Shown here: positions 9,620-17,932 of the stretch, one piece after another
How the letters are laid out: each line of letters starts with the position of its first letter
Position numbering within the stretch: the first letter of the stretch is position 1
Origin: Actinomycetales bacterium
GTDB lineage: Bacteria > Actinomycetota > Actinomycetes > Actinomycetales > Actinomycetaceae
Direction of reading: 5' to 3'
Length of the DNA stretch: 64,000 nt
NCBI GenBank assembly: GCA_015655375.1
Contig: JAATFD010000053.1
Span: 88,024-152,023, forward strand
The notes under the pieces: model-generated
The model's input: the letters and a program-made list of their open reading frames with translations, nothing else
What the model was told of the DNA's origin: nothing
Databases searched by the model: none
Position numbers and translations under genes: made by a program

Positions 9620-10522
9620 TCACTCGCGGCTGGCCGCCGATTTGGCCGCCAGTCGATGACTGAGCTCAAGTGCGGCCTTGCGATATGCCACTGCGCCCGC
9701 GCTTCGCGGATCGTAGGTCACGACCGATTGGCCATAGCTCGGCGCCTCCGACACCCGCACAGACCGCGGAATGACAGCCTCCAAAGTCAGATCCGGGAAG
9801 TGCGAACGAACTTCAGCCTCGACCTCTTCACTCAAACGCGTACGCCGGTCGACCATCGTCAACAAAATCGTCGAAATCCTCAACTTCGGGTTGAGCTCAA
9901 CCCGGATTCGGTCAATCGACGTCCACAGTTGCGTCAATCCCTCCAAGGCGTAGTACTCGGCCTGGATGGGGATCATCACCTGATCTGCCGCCACCAACGC
10001 ATTGAGTGTCACCAGTCCTAACGAGGGCGGACAGTCGATGAGCACCACGTCGACATCTCGGTGGATCGACAAGAACTCCGATATCGCGTCCGACAACAGA
10101 TAAGCCCGACGGGGGAGATCCACCATCTCAATCTCCGCGCCCGACAGGTCGATCGTCGAAGGACAGACCTGAAGGTTCTCAACATCGGGGCAGGGCTCAA
10201 GCACGTCCGCGATTGCCTGACCGCCGACGATCACGTCGTAGGTCGACAGGACACCCGGCCCGTGGGCAATCCCCAACGCGCTCGAGGCATTTCCTTGTGC
10301 ATCCGCATCGATCACCACGACCCGCAGGCCGCCCATGGCAAGCGCAACCGACAGATTGACCGCCGAAGTCGTCTTTCCGACTCCGCCCTTCTGATTGGCA
10401 ACGGTCATGACGACCGGCCGGGACGGGTGCCCGAACACCGCGTTCTCCAGCATCCGGCGGTCCGCCAGATTTCGTTCGAGCTGCGCCGACAGCGGGCTGT
10501 CGAAGTTACGGCCACCGGTCAC
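9620..10522 (-). CDS. parA: Chromosome partitioning ATPase ParA (Soj)
   Basis: P-loop ATPase of the MinD/ParA family, partner of ParB in origin segregation. Seen: deviant Walker A 'KGGVGKTTSAVNL' near residue 45, 'DADAQGNASSALG', Walker B-like 'VVLIDCPPSLG', and the C-terminal 'VIPRSVRVSEAPSYGQSV'. A ~35-residue N-terminal extension precedes the ATPase core, common in actinobacteria. The start is a GTG at 10522 with 'AGAGGTGA' upstream. Second last in the leftward rpmH-to-parB run; 300 residues. Confidence 0.96.
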   Translation of the reverse strand: MTGGRNFDSPLSAQLERNLADRRMLENAVFGHPSRPVVMTVANQKGGVGKTTSAVNLSVALAMGGLRVVVIDADAQGNASSALGIAHGPGVLSTYDVIVGGQAIADVLEPCPDVENLQVCPSTIDLSGAEIEMVDLPRRAYLLSDAISEFLSIHRDVDVVLIDCPPSLGLVTLNALVAADQVMIPIQAEYYALEGLTQLWTSIDRIRVELNPKLRISTILLTMVDRRTRLSEEVEAEVRSHFPDLTLEAVIPRSVRVSEAPSYGQSVVTYDPRSAGAVAYRKAALELSHRLAAKSAASRE

Positions 10523-10609
10523 GACGTCACCTCTCTTGAAGACCCGACCAGTCTACGTGTCCCTCAGCGTCGGCGACCTGAACACACCCAGCAGTCGAAG
10601 AGCCAGATG

Positions 10610-11278
10610 TCACTCGTGTCGACGGCACACCACGACGAAGGTCGACTCGTCCTCCATGACGCTCGGAACTTCGTGGATCACCGCATCCAAATGATGTCGC
10701 TTCAGCTCTCCCGCCGCCGTCTCGACCTCGTCAGGGGCACGGCGTCCCTTGAGCGCAACCAATGATCCATGCGGAGCAATCAGCTTAGATGTCAACTTGA
10801 TCAACTTCGACATGTTGGCAACCGCGCGCGCCGTGACCACATCTGCACGCCCCTTGCCTCGCAATTCTTCGGCACGGACCTGATGGACCGTCACATTGTC
10901 CAGCCCCAACGCGCCCACGACGTCTTCCAGCCACTCGCACCGGCGCTGCATCGGCTCGGCCAAGTGGACATCGAGATCCGGTCGCGCCGCCGCTATGACG
11001 ATCCCCGGAAATCCTGCACCAGATCCGACATCGAGCACCTGACCGGATCGCGGAAGAAAGTCGAGGACAGCCGCCGAGTTGACGAGATGCCGCGACCACA
11101 GTCGCGGACGTTCATGGGGCCCGATCAGACCCCGGACCTCACCCTCATCCTCGAGCAGACGTGCGTATTCCTCGATCGCCGGGAAGGAGAGCCCGAACAA
11201 CTTCCGAACCGCCTCCGTCGGCTGCTCGACATCGATCTCCCGGACCTCGGGTCCAGTCGGCGTCAGGTCGTTCGTCAC
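10610..11278 (-). CDS. rsmG: 16S rRNA (guanine-527-N7)-methyltransferase RsmG
   Basis: Transfers a methyl group from SAM to G527 of 16S rRNA in the 530 loop; loss of function elsewhere gives low-level streptomycin resistance. Class I SAM fold: 'VLDVGSGAGFPGIVIAAARP' for SAM binding and 'EPMQRRCEWLEDVV'; also 'VTARAVANMSKLIKLT' typical of RsmG. 222 residues. GTG start at 11278 overlaps the jag stop (GTGA), so translation is coupled. Place between jag and parA is the standard actinobacterial order. Confidence 0.95.
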   Translation of the reverse strand: MTNDLTPTGPEVREIDVEQPTEAVRKLFGLSFPAIEEYARLLEDEGEVRGLIGPHERPRLWSRHLVNSAAVLDFLPRSGQVLDVGSGAGFPGIVIAAARPDLDVHLAEPMQRRCEWLEDVVGALGLDNVTVHQVRAEELRGKGRADVVTARAVANMSKLIKLTSKLIAPHGSLVALKGRRAPDEVETAAGELKRHHLDAVIHEVPSVMEDESTFVVVCRRHE

Positions 11279-11886
11279 TCCTGCGAGTCCTGATCCTCGG
11301 TCGTCTCCTCAAGCAGCTCCTCCTCCGGCGCGACCGGTGCCTCCGGCGCCTCAGGACTGCCCGAGACAGCCTCGTTGGCATCGGTCAGCGCAAGGATGAC
11401 GACATGACGATGGGGATCCATGCCCTCCGACTCGGAGACCAACCCGGCCTTTGCCACGACGTCGTGGCAAACCTTGCGCTCGAAGGGGTTCATCGGATCG
11501 AGATGCTGCGCCCTGCCGGTCAGCCGCAGGCGAGCGATTGCCTCCAGCGTCAGCACCTGCAGTTCTTCGCGGCGCTCCTGGCGGAATCCCGCAACATCGA
11601 GCATGAGGCGTGAACGCTCACCCGTCTCGGTCTGCACAGCCAGACGCGTCAACTCCTGAAGCGCGTCGAGGACCTCTCCGTTCTCGCCCACGAGATTCGT
11701 CAACGAGTTCGTGTCGTCGGCCAGTACTGCCACTGACGCTCGCCCGTTCTCGACATCGATCTCGATGTCTCCGTCGAGGTCGGCAATGTCGAGCAACTCC
11801 TCGAGGTAGTCCGCCGCGATCTCACCCTCCTCCTCGAGCTGGGTGATGCGGTCCTTGCCGGATTCCTTGCCGGATGTCTCACTCAT
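11275..11886 (-). CDS. khpB: RNA-binding protein Jag / KhpB (KH + R3H domains)
   Basis: Small RNA-binding protein linked in other bacteria to cell elongation and division control. The ~200-residue protein has an acidic N-terminus, a KH-like domain ('NSLTNLVGENGEVLDALQEL') and an R3H domain ('LDPMNPFERKVCHDVVAKAG' then 'SEGMDPHRHVVI'). It lacks the N-terminal Jag-N domain of firmicutes, as usual for actinobacteria. ATG at 11886 is preceded by 'GAGGACAC'; the ORF-track extension upstream is discarded. Sits between yidC and rsmG, the classical jag position. Confidence 0.93.
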   Translation of the reverse strand: MSETSGKESGKDRITQLEEEGEIAADYLEELLDIADLDGDIEIDVENGRASVAVLADDTNSLTNLVGENGEVLDALQELTRLAVQTETGERSRLMLDVAGFRQERREELQVLTLEAIARLRLTGRAQHLDPMNPFERKVCHDVVAKAGLVSESEGMDPHRHVVILALTDANEAVSGSPEAPEAPVAPEEELLEETTEDQDSQE

Positions 11887-11999
11887 GTCGTGTCCTCGTG
11901 TCCATGTGTCGGTCTGGGATGAACGGGAATCGTGGGCCACCACCCGCCCGGGAGGCACGTCGCGCCACCGAGCGCCGACGCCACAAGGGCGGGCCTGAC

Positions 12000-13361
12000 T
12001 CACTTGCCGCCGGACTTCTTGCGCGCTTGCTTGCGCCGAGCCTTGCGACGTTCCTCGCGACGACGCTCGATCTCTTCGGGGCTCAAGTCGGGACCGGCTT
12101 TGTCCGATCCCGTGCGACGCACGGCGCGGCGTTCTGCCTGACGAGCCTCTTCCTCGGCCTTCTCAGCGGCGCGACGACGCTGCTCACGCGACAGCTTGCG
12201 CGGCTGCTCGCGTGCGCCCTGCTGAGCACGGCGGTCCGCGACCTTCTCGGTGGCCCGACGCACGCCCCGCATCCACTGCTCATCGGGCAACGTCGTCCAC
12301 CCCTGAAGGGCAAGATTACGGTAGACGCTCACCTTGTCGCTGGCACTCATGACCTCGGGGAAATCGCTGGCCACCTTCTGCGCATGCGCCTTCTTCGTGA
12401 CCTCCTCCAGCGTCTGCTCGTCCAGCTCGACGACGGCCTCCGGGGAATCGCCAAGCTCCGTCCTGCGGTGGTCATAGTCGCCGAAGAACGAAGTCGCCCA
12501 CGTCTTGTAGCTCTTCTCACGCTTTTCAACGAGGTCGAGGTAAGCGGGGGAGCCCGGTGTGGGCATGACCTTGACCGTCCACAGTTGCTGGCCCCATGAC
12601 CAGAACGTCGTCGTCACCATGTAGACCAGGAGGCCCATCTGGAAGGCCAGACCGGTGAAGATGAACATCGCCGGCATGACGTACATCATCATCTTCTGCG
12701 ACCGGACCATCGGGTTGTTCGGGTCCTGCTGCGGCGGCATGTTCCGGGTCATCGACAAACGAATCGACAGGAACTGCATGACGACCATGATGATGATCAT
12801 CACGACAAAGGCAACAAGACCCATGCCGCTGGTCTCCGTCAGGCGGTGGGACAGCGGAACGCCGAGGACCGTCGACCCGTCGATCTCACGGGCGACTTCC
12901 TGGGTGATCGGACCCAACGCGTCATAGGGCTTACCGCCGACGGTGTAGACGCCCTCCATCAGGGATTTGACTGCGTAGATCGCCCGATAGAGCGCGAAGA
13001 GGAAGGGCATCTGAACCAGTGCCGGCAGGCAGGAGGCGAACGGGCTCGTCCCATGCTTCTTGTAGAGCGCCTGCATCTCTTCGGACTGCCGCTGCCGGGA
13101 CAGCGTGTCCGTCTTGCCCTTGTATTTGGCTTGGATCTTCTGCATCTCGGGCTGCAGGGCCTGCATCCCTCGCGAGCTCTTGATCTGCTTGAGGAACAAC
13201 GGAATGATCAACACGCGAATGAGGATCGTCAGCAGAACAATCGACAGAACCCATGCGACACCGGACCCAGAGGCCAATCCAATCAGGACGAGCAGGTCAT
13301 GAATCTTCACCCACACCCACGCAATTGCAAGGACGAACGGGTGGAGGATCTTCTCCCACAT
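12000..13361 (-). CDS. yidC: Membrane protein insertase YidC (Oxa1 family)
   Basis: Inserts and folds inner-membrane proteins with or without SecYEG. 453 residues. Core helices are visible: 'LASGSGVAWVLSIVLLTILI', the cytosolic hairpin 'KIQAKYKGKTDTLSRQRQSE', 'PFASCLPALVQMPFLFALYRA', and later membrane segments. The long Arg/Lys/Ala-rich tail ('RRREERRKARRKQARKKSGGK' type) probably contacts ribosomes. ATG at 13361 ('MWEKILHPF') has 'AAGGAG' 7 bp upstream. No lipobox is seen, as in other actinobacterial members. yidD lies directly upstream in the same run. Confidence 0.96.
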   Translation of the reverse strand: MWEKILHPFVLAIAWVWVKIHDLLVLIGLASGSGVAWVLSIVLLTILIRVLIIPLFLKQIKSSRGMQALQPEMQKIQAKYKGKTDTLSRQRQSEEMQALYKKHGTSPFASCLPALVQMPFLFALYRAIYAVKSLMEGVYTVGGKPYDALGPITQEVAREIDGSTVLGVPLSHRLTETSGMGLVAFVVMIIIMVVMQFLSIRLSMTRNMPPQQDPNNPMVRSQKMMMYVMPAMFIFTGLAFQMGLLVYMVTTTFWSWGQQLWTVKVMPTPGSPAYLDLVEKREKSYKTWATSFFGDYDHRRTELGDSPEAVVELDEQTLEEVTKKAHAQKVASDFPEVMSASDKVSVYRNLALQGWTTLPDEQWMRGVRRATEKVADRRAQQGAREQPRKLSREQRRRAAEKAEEEARQAERRAVRRTGSDKAGPDLSPEEIERRREERRKARRKQARKKSGGK

Positions 13362-13371
13362 GGGATCTCCT

Positions 13372-13875
13372 TCAGATGGTCGGAACGCGCGAGGCGCCCA
13401 TGGGTCGGCCGGTGGAGGCCGGCAGGTCAGCATCGTCATCGAGGACGCCCACGTCCCTGACGGTTGAACGCCCCGACAGGGACGCTGCAAAATCATGGGC
13501 GGAATCGTCCTCGAGGCCCATCGGTACGGGCTCGGGCAGGTCGAGATTACCCGCCCAGTCCTCCGGCGGGATCCACTGGTCCGGACGCCAACGTCCCCTC
13601 GGCGGAACGCGATCGACGCCTCCGTGACTCCAGGGATTGCATCGCAGGAGCCTCCACGTCGCCAGGATCAGTCCTTTGACGAGGCCATGGACATGCAGGG
13701 CCTCGACCGCATACGCCGAGCAGCTCGGCGCGTAACGACACCGCGGCGGCATCGCCGGGGAAATCACGCGCTGATAGAGATGGATCGGTGCAACCAACAT
13801 CCACACCACGGGATTGCGCGAGGTCGAGCGAATCTCCGGACCCGGTTCCCCGTCCTCCGTCAACGGCCGATTCAT
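13372..13875 (-). CDS. yidD: Membrane protein insertion efficiency factor YidD
   Basis: Small protein of the YidD/UPF0161 family that helps membrane insertion alongside YidC. The conserved core '[36 protein letters not shown]' and '[13 protein letters not shown]' is complete, with the conserved cysteines. At 167 residues it is about twice the family's usual length because of ~20 extra N-terminal and ~70 acidic C-terminal residues after the core. ATG at 13875 overlaps the rnpA stop (ATGA), and it ends 10 bp before yidC. Confidence 0.93.
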   Translation of the reverse strand: MNRPLTEDGEPGPEIRSTSRNPVVWMLVAPIHLYQRVISPAMPPRCRYAPSCSAYAVEALHVHGLVKGLILATWRLLRCNPWSHGGVDRVPPRGRWRPDQWIPPEDWAGNLDLPEPVPMGLEDDSAHDFAASLSGRSTVRDVGVLDDDADLPASTGRPMGASRVPTI

Positions 13876-14225
13876 CGTCCGGCCAGCTTTGCCCGAGCAC
13901 GAGCGAGGGCACTGTCAAGACTGCATGCCAAGTGCTTGGAATCCTGGCCCTGGGCACCCGTTTGAACCCGGATCACCACACGCCCACCCTGGGGCATGGA
14001 CGTCAGCCGAGAACGCATCAGATGACGTAACTGGCGCTTGACACGATTACGCGCAGTTGCGTGGGGGATCGCCCGCTTGGGTACGACGAAACCGACGAGG
14101 CACTCGGTCGAGTTCTCGTCGGTTCCGCAATGCACGACGACCATGGAGTTTCCCGCACGAGATCCGGAACGGATCGTCCGCCGAAAATCCTGGGGGTCCA
14201 CCATGCGGTGAGCGCGCGGCAACAC
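13872..14225 (-). CDS. rnpA: Ribonuclease P protein component RnpA
   Basis: Protein subunit of RNase P, which matures tRNA 5' ends; basic, 117 residues. The RNR motif region appears as '[25 protein letters not shown]', the family hallmark. The start is GTG at 14225, 14 bp after the rpmH stop. Coupled to yidD by an ATGA overlap. Order rpmH-rnpA-yidD-yidC is the standard arrangement near oriC. Confidence 0.95.
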   Translation of the reverse strand: MLPRAHRMVDPQDFRRTIRSGSRAGNSMVVVHCGTDENSTECLVGFVVPKRAIPHATARNRVKRQLRHLMRSRLTSMPQGGRVVIRVQTGAQGQDSKHLACSLDSALARARAKLAGR

Positions 14226-14239
14226 CCCGATGCCAGCTC

Positions 14240-14377
14240 TCAGGCTGACAGGTGCGCGCGACCCTTGCGACGGCGGTTCGCAAGGATCGAACGACCGGCG
14301 CGCGTGCTCATGCGCAGACGGAAACCGTGAGTCTTGGAACGACGACGGTTATTGGGCTGGAAAGTCCGCTTGGTCAC
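14240..14377 (-). CDS. rpmH: 50S ribosomal protein L34
   Basis: Not in the ORF track because it is only 45 residues. Reading the minus strand from GTG at 14377 gives '[20 protein letters not shown]' and ends '..[18 protein letters not shown]'-like before TGA at 14242-14240, a complete L34. 'GAGGAG' lies upstream of the start. First gene of the leftward run that continues to parB; its promoter must lie in the rpmH-dnaA gap. Confidence 0.96.
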   Translation of the reverse strand: MTKRTFQPNNRRRSKTHGFRLRMSTRAGRSILANRRRKGRAHLSA

Positions 14378-14879
14378 GACAATTCTCCTCGGGCGAGCAC
14401 AGGCATTCATCTGCACTCATCGGTCGGTGTGGGCCCCCTCCACCGAGACACCCTCGCAGGGGGAAGCCGGTATGCCCGGATTCCGGGCATAGACAAAGGC
14501 CCAGCCTAGAAGCTGACTCCGGGCACGTCAACGGCACGCGCCCGGAGGTCGAGCACCCCATTGTGAGGTATCGGTCGTTGACCCTCGACACCCTCCGTCC
14601 ACACCTGTGGATCTTTCGGTGGAGGACGGAATCCACATCGGTGAATTACGAGGTCGTATCCACAGGCCTGTGGATGACGTGAATTCCGTGCGCTGGCTGC
14701 GATCGGCCGTGTAACTACAGTTTTGTCATTCACCGTTTAGTTTTCCACAGACGTATCCCCAAGCTGTGGACAGCGACGTGTCGGGTACGTCGACGGGTTA
14801 GTGTTGACGACCGACGCGGTGTCGGTGGGATGGCCACATCGTGTCAAAGCTCACTCCACCCCTGTTTCCGGAGGTTGCC
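14378..14879. other. oriC: oriC, left part: rpmH-dnaA intergenic region with DnaA-box cluster
   Basis: Non-coding 502 bp between divergent rpmH and dnaA. DnaA boxes (consensus TTRTCCACA) with one mismatch are seen at 14656-14664 (GTATCCACA), 14669-14677 (TGTGGATGA, reverse), 14741-14749 (TTTTCCACA) and 14765-14773 (TGTGGACAG, reverse); weaker ones lie at 14595-14603 and 14606-14614. The 14656/14669 pair forms a back-to-back 'TATCCACAGGCCTGTGGAT' palindrome. The region must also hold the rpmH and dnaA promoters. Confidence 0.8.
14471..14491. repeat. Perfect 9-bp inverted repeat between rpmH and dnaA
   Basis: TATGCCCGG and CCGGGCATA separated by three bases, 94 bp upstream of rpmH. Could be an operator, a transcript hairpin in the rpmH leader, or an origin-associated site. 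No T-run follows on either strand, so an intrinsic terminator is unlikely. Confidence 0.6.
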
Positions 14880-16334
14880 GTGACGGCGAATTCCCTCACC
14901 GATGCCTGGAATGCGGCGCTCCACTCCCTCGACGCCATGGACCTGGGCCCGGTCGCGACCTCCTTCATCCGGACGGCCAAACCTCTCGGCGACATCGAGG
15001 GCACGATCCTGCTGGCAGTCCCCAATGACTTCACCAAGGGCTACATCGAGAATCGCGCGTCCGAAGGCCTGACCAAGGCGCTCTCCGAGGCTCTCGGCCG
15101 TGAGGCCCGAATTGCTGTCACGATCGACACGTCATTGGAGCCCATCCCCTCGGAAGATGAGGAGGCTCCCCTCCCCGCGGCCACCGAGGACGACAGCGAA
15201 TCCTCCGCCCCACCCACTGAGGGACTCGACCAAGACACACCGCCGCCCGCCCCCCACCCCGGACGGACGCTGGACGCCTTCAACATCGATTCGACCGAGA
15301 CCCGGCTGAACCCGAAGTACACCTTCGACACCTTCGTGCCAGGGTCCTCCAACCGCTTCGCCCATGTCGCTGCGATCGCTGTGGCGGAATCACCGGCCAA
15401 GGCGTACAACCCCTTGTTCATCTACGGGGACTCTGGGCTGGGCAAGACGCATCTGCTCCACGCCATCGGTCACTATGCCCTGTCCCTCTATCCCCATCTG
15501 CGTGTCCGCTACGTGAACTCGGAGGAGTTCACGAACGACTTCATCAACGCGATCCGCGACGACCGGGCTGAGGAATTCCAACGCCGCTACCGTGAGGTCG
15601 ACATCCTGCTGGTGGATGACATCCAGTTCATCCAGGGCAAGGAACAGACGATGGAGGAGTTCTTCCACACCTTCAACACGCTCTACAACGCGAACAAACA
15701 GGTCGTCCTCACCTCGGATCTGCCACCCAAGAAACTCAACGGTTTCGAGGAACGCCTGCGCTCGCGCTTTGCCGCGGGTCTGCTCACGGACGTTCAGCCG
15801 CCCGACCTCGAGACGCGTATCGCGATCCTCCAGAAGAAGGCCGCCGGTGAACAGCTCGAGGTCGACCCAGCCGTCCTCGAATACATCGCATCGCGAATCT
15901 CCTCGAACATCCGAGAGCTAGAAGGTTCTCTGCTGCGGGTCACGGCATTCGCCAACCTCACCCAACAACACATCGACCTGCCCCTGGCGGAGATGGTCCT
16001 CAAAGACATCATCTCCGACCCGGACGACACGGAGATCACCGCGGCACTGATCATGGGCCAGACCGCCCACTACTTCGGTGTAACTCTCGATCAGTTGTCG
16101 AGCACGAACCGCTCCCACACTGTCGTCGAGGCCCGCCAGATCGCCATGTACCTGTGTCGCGAACTCACCGACCTCTCGCTGCCCAAGATCGGTGCAGCCT
16201 TCGGCGGGCGCGACCACACAACCGTCATGCACGCCAACAAGAAGATCGGCGAGCAGATGAACGCCAAGCGTGAAACTTTCAATCACGTCACCGAGTTGAC
16301 GAATCGGATCAAGCAGAAGGCCCGCGAGTCCTGA
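14880..16334 (+). CDS. dnaA: Chromosomal replication initiator DnaA
   Basis: AAA+ initiator that binds DnaA boxes and melts oriC. 484 residues from this start. Domain I is at the N-terminus, then a low-complexity Pro/Ser/Glu linker (domain II), and the ATPase with Walker A '[10 protein letters not shown]', Walker B '[12 protein letters not shown]', sensor '[11 protein letters not shown]'; domain IV has the DNA-binding signature '[15 protein letters not shown]'. Start: GTG at 14880 has 'GGAGG' 5 bp upstream, whereas the ORF-track GTG at 14841 has only a weak 'GGTGGGA'. The longer form adds 13 residues and cannot be excluded. Confidence 0.96.
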   Translation: MTANSLTDAWNAALHSLDAMDLGPVATSFIRTAKPLGDIEGTILLAVPNDFTKGYIENRASEGLTKALSEALGREARIAVTIDTSLEPIPSEDEEAPLPAATEDDSESSAPPTEGLDQDTPPPAPHPGRTLDAFNIDSTETRLNPKYTFDTFVPGSSNRFAHVAAIAVAESPAKAYNPLFIYGDSGLGKTHLLHAIGHYALSLYPHLRVRYVNSEEFTNDFINAIRDDRAEEFQRRYREVDILLVDDIQFIQGKEQTMEEFFHTFNTLYNANKQVVLTSDLPPKKLNGFEERLRSRFAAGLLTDVQPPDLETRIAILQKKAAGEQLEVDPAVLEYIASRISSNIRELEGSLLRVTAFANLTQQHIDLPLAEMVLKDIISDPDDTEITAALIMGQTAHYFGVTLDQLSSTNRSHTVVEARQIAMYLCRELTDLSLPKIGAAFGGRDHTTVMHANKKIGEQMNAKRETFNHVTELTNRIKQKARES

Positions 16335-16767
16335 ATTCCGCGGATCCTCAGCGTTCCCTTGATGTCGGGCGCCATCCCACCCTGCTCAGATCCGGATGGG
16401 GACAAGGATGTGTGTCGTCGGTGAATTTCTCGTGTGATTCTGTGGACTCCGGGAAGCACTCTGTGGACACGATGTGTGAGTACCGCATCCGTCCACAGAC
16501 CATCCACCGGTTCGGGCCTGTCATCCACTCTCGTCATCCACCGCGAAATCGGTACGATCACGCGGGCAAAAGGTGTAATTCACAGGATCCACATCCCTGA
16601 TGACGGTGATGAATTCTGTAATTACAAGAATTACTCTGTTCAGCCTTCATCCCTCCCTCTCGACCACACCTCGTCCGGTCCACACCTGTTCGCCGCTCGT
16701 GCCAAGGCAGGGTTCACGTGACGTAGAGTGAGACAGCATTCGATTCGCCATCTGGAGGGAACCCGGC
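16335..16767. other. oriC: oriC, right part: dnaA-dnaN intergenic region with DnaA boxes and AT-rich stretch
   Basis: 433 bp non-coding. DnaA-box-like sites: 16441-16449 (TGTGGACTC), 16462-16470 (TGTGGACAC, one mismatch to the relaxed consensus), 16489-16497 (CCGTCCACA), further TCATCCAC repeats near 16521-16545, and 16585-16593 (GGATCCACA). A stretch around 16606-16643 ('GAATTCTGTAATTACAAG') is markedly AT-rich against the GC-rich background and is the best candidate for the unwinding element. The dnaN promoter must lie after it. Confidence 0.75.
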
Positions 16768-17904
16768 ATGAAGTTCACCGTCGCCCGCGACGTCCTCTCC
16801 GAGGCCGTTTCCTGGACGGCCCGCGCCCTACCAGTGCGTCCGGCCAGCCCAATCCTGGCAGGGGTCCGTATCACCAGTCATGACCAGGCCCTGACACTGT
16901 CGAGCTTCGACTATGAGGTCTCTGCGAACTCCGAGATTCCCGCGACCGTTGACGAGGCCGGAGAGGTCCTCGTGTCCGGCCGGTTGCTCGCGGACATTTC
17001 CAAGTCGCTGCCCAACCAACCCGTGCGTATCGAGCTTGATGGTCAAAAAGTCAATCTGACCTGCGGCTCCTCGCATTTCACGTTGGCGGTCATGCCACTT
17101 GACGACTATCCGCTGCTGCCGGCCCAGCCGGAGAATCGCGGGTCGATCGACTCCCAGGTCCTGGCTCAGTCGATCGCCCAAGTTTCGGTCGCGGCCTCCC
17201 GTGATGACACGTTGCCCCTGCTGACGGGTGTTCGCATAGAGATCGAGGGCGAGCACATCACGCTGCTGGCCACGGATCGCTATCGTTTGGCAATGCGGGA
17301 ACTGACATGGGAGCCCACGACCCCCGATTTCTCTGAGACCGCTTTGGTCAAGGCCCGGATTCTCTCCGACGTTGCGAAGTCGATGACCGGTGGCTCCAGC
17401 GTCGATGTGGGATTGTCGCGGGAGTCCCAGCCCGGCGCGTCCTCGTTGATCGGGTTCTCCGCCGGTGGACGTCGGACAACCTCCACTCTGATGGATGGTG
17501 ACTATCCGCCGGTGCGTCGCCTCTTCCCGGACACGACGTCGATCCGGGCAGTGTGTGAGCGTCAGACTTTGCTCGAAGCCGTCAAGCGCGTGTCCTTGGT
17601 CGCCGAACGCAAGACGTCGGTGCGCATGGCTTTCTCGGAAGGCCAAATTGTCCTCGAGGCAGGTCAAGGCGACAACGCCCAGGCGTCAGAGGCGATTGAG
17701 GGCCAACTGGTTGGCGAGGAGATCTCCACCGCTTTCAATCCACAGTTCTTGGTCGATGGATTGTCGGTCCTCGACACCGATTACGTGCGTTTCGGATTCA
17801 CCCACCCGACGAAGCCCGTGATCGTGACGGGCCAGAACGAGTCAGACGGCGGAGAGGTCCTTCACTTCCGCTACCTGCTGATGCCGATTCGTTTCGGGAT
17901 CTGA
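16768..17904 (+). CDS. dnaN: DNA polymerase III subunit beta (sliding clamp)
   Basis: Ring-shaped processivity clamp, 378 residues. Starts 'MKFTVARDVLSEAVSWTARA', contains 'LSSFDYEVSA' and 'TDRYRLAMREL', and ends with 'YLLMPIRFG', which matches the conserved clamp C-terminus ('..PMR'). Three repeats of the clamp fold are expected at this length. ATG at 16768 has 'GGAGGGA' 8 bp upstream. Followed by recF with a 28-bp gap. Confidence 0.97.
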   Translation: MKFTVARDVLSEAVSWTARALPVRPASPILAGVRITSHDQALTLSSFDYEVSANSEIPATVDEAGEVLVSGRLLADISKSLPNQPVRIELDGQKVNLTCGSSHFTLAVMPLDDYPLLPAQPENRGSIDSQVLAQSIAQVSVAASRDDTLPLLTGVRIEIEGEHITLLATDRYRLAMRELTWEPTTPDFSETALVKARILSDVAKSMTGGSSVDVGLSRESQPGASSLIGFSAGGRRTTSTLMDGDYPPVRRLFPDTTSIRAVCERQTLLEAVKRVSLVAERKTSVRMAFSEGQIVLEAGQGDNAQASEAIEGQLVGEEISTAFNPQFLVDGLSVLDTDYVRFGFTHPTKPVIVTGQNESDGGEVLHFRYLLMPIRFGI

Positions 17905-17932
17905 CAGGGCACGCGGACGGAGGTGGACTGAG

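Noticed and set aside
16709-16724. CACGTG-centred site upstream of dnaN as parS
   Set aside because: The arms do not match parS (GGTTCACGTGACG); probably chance.
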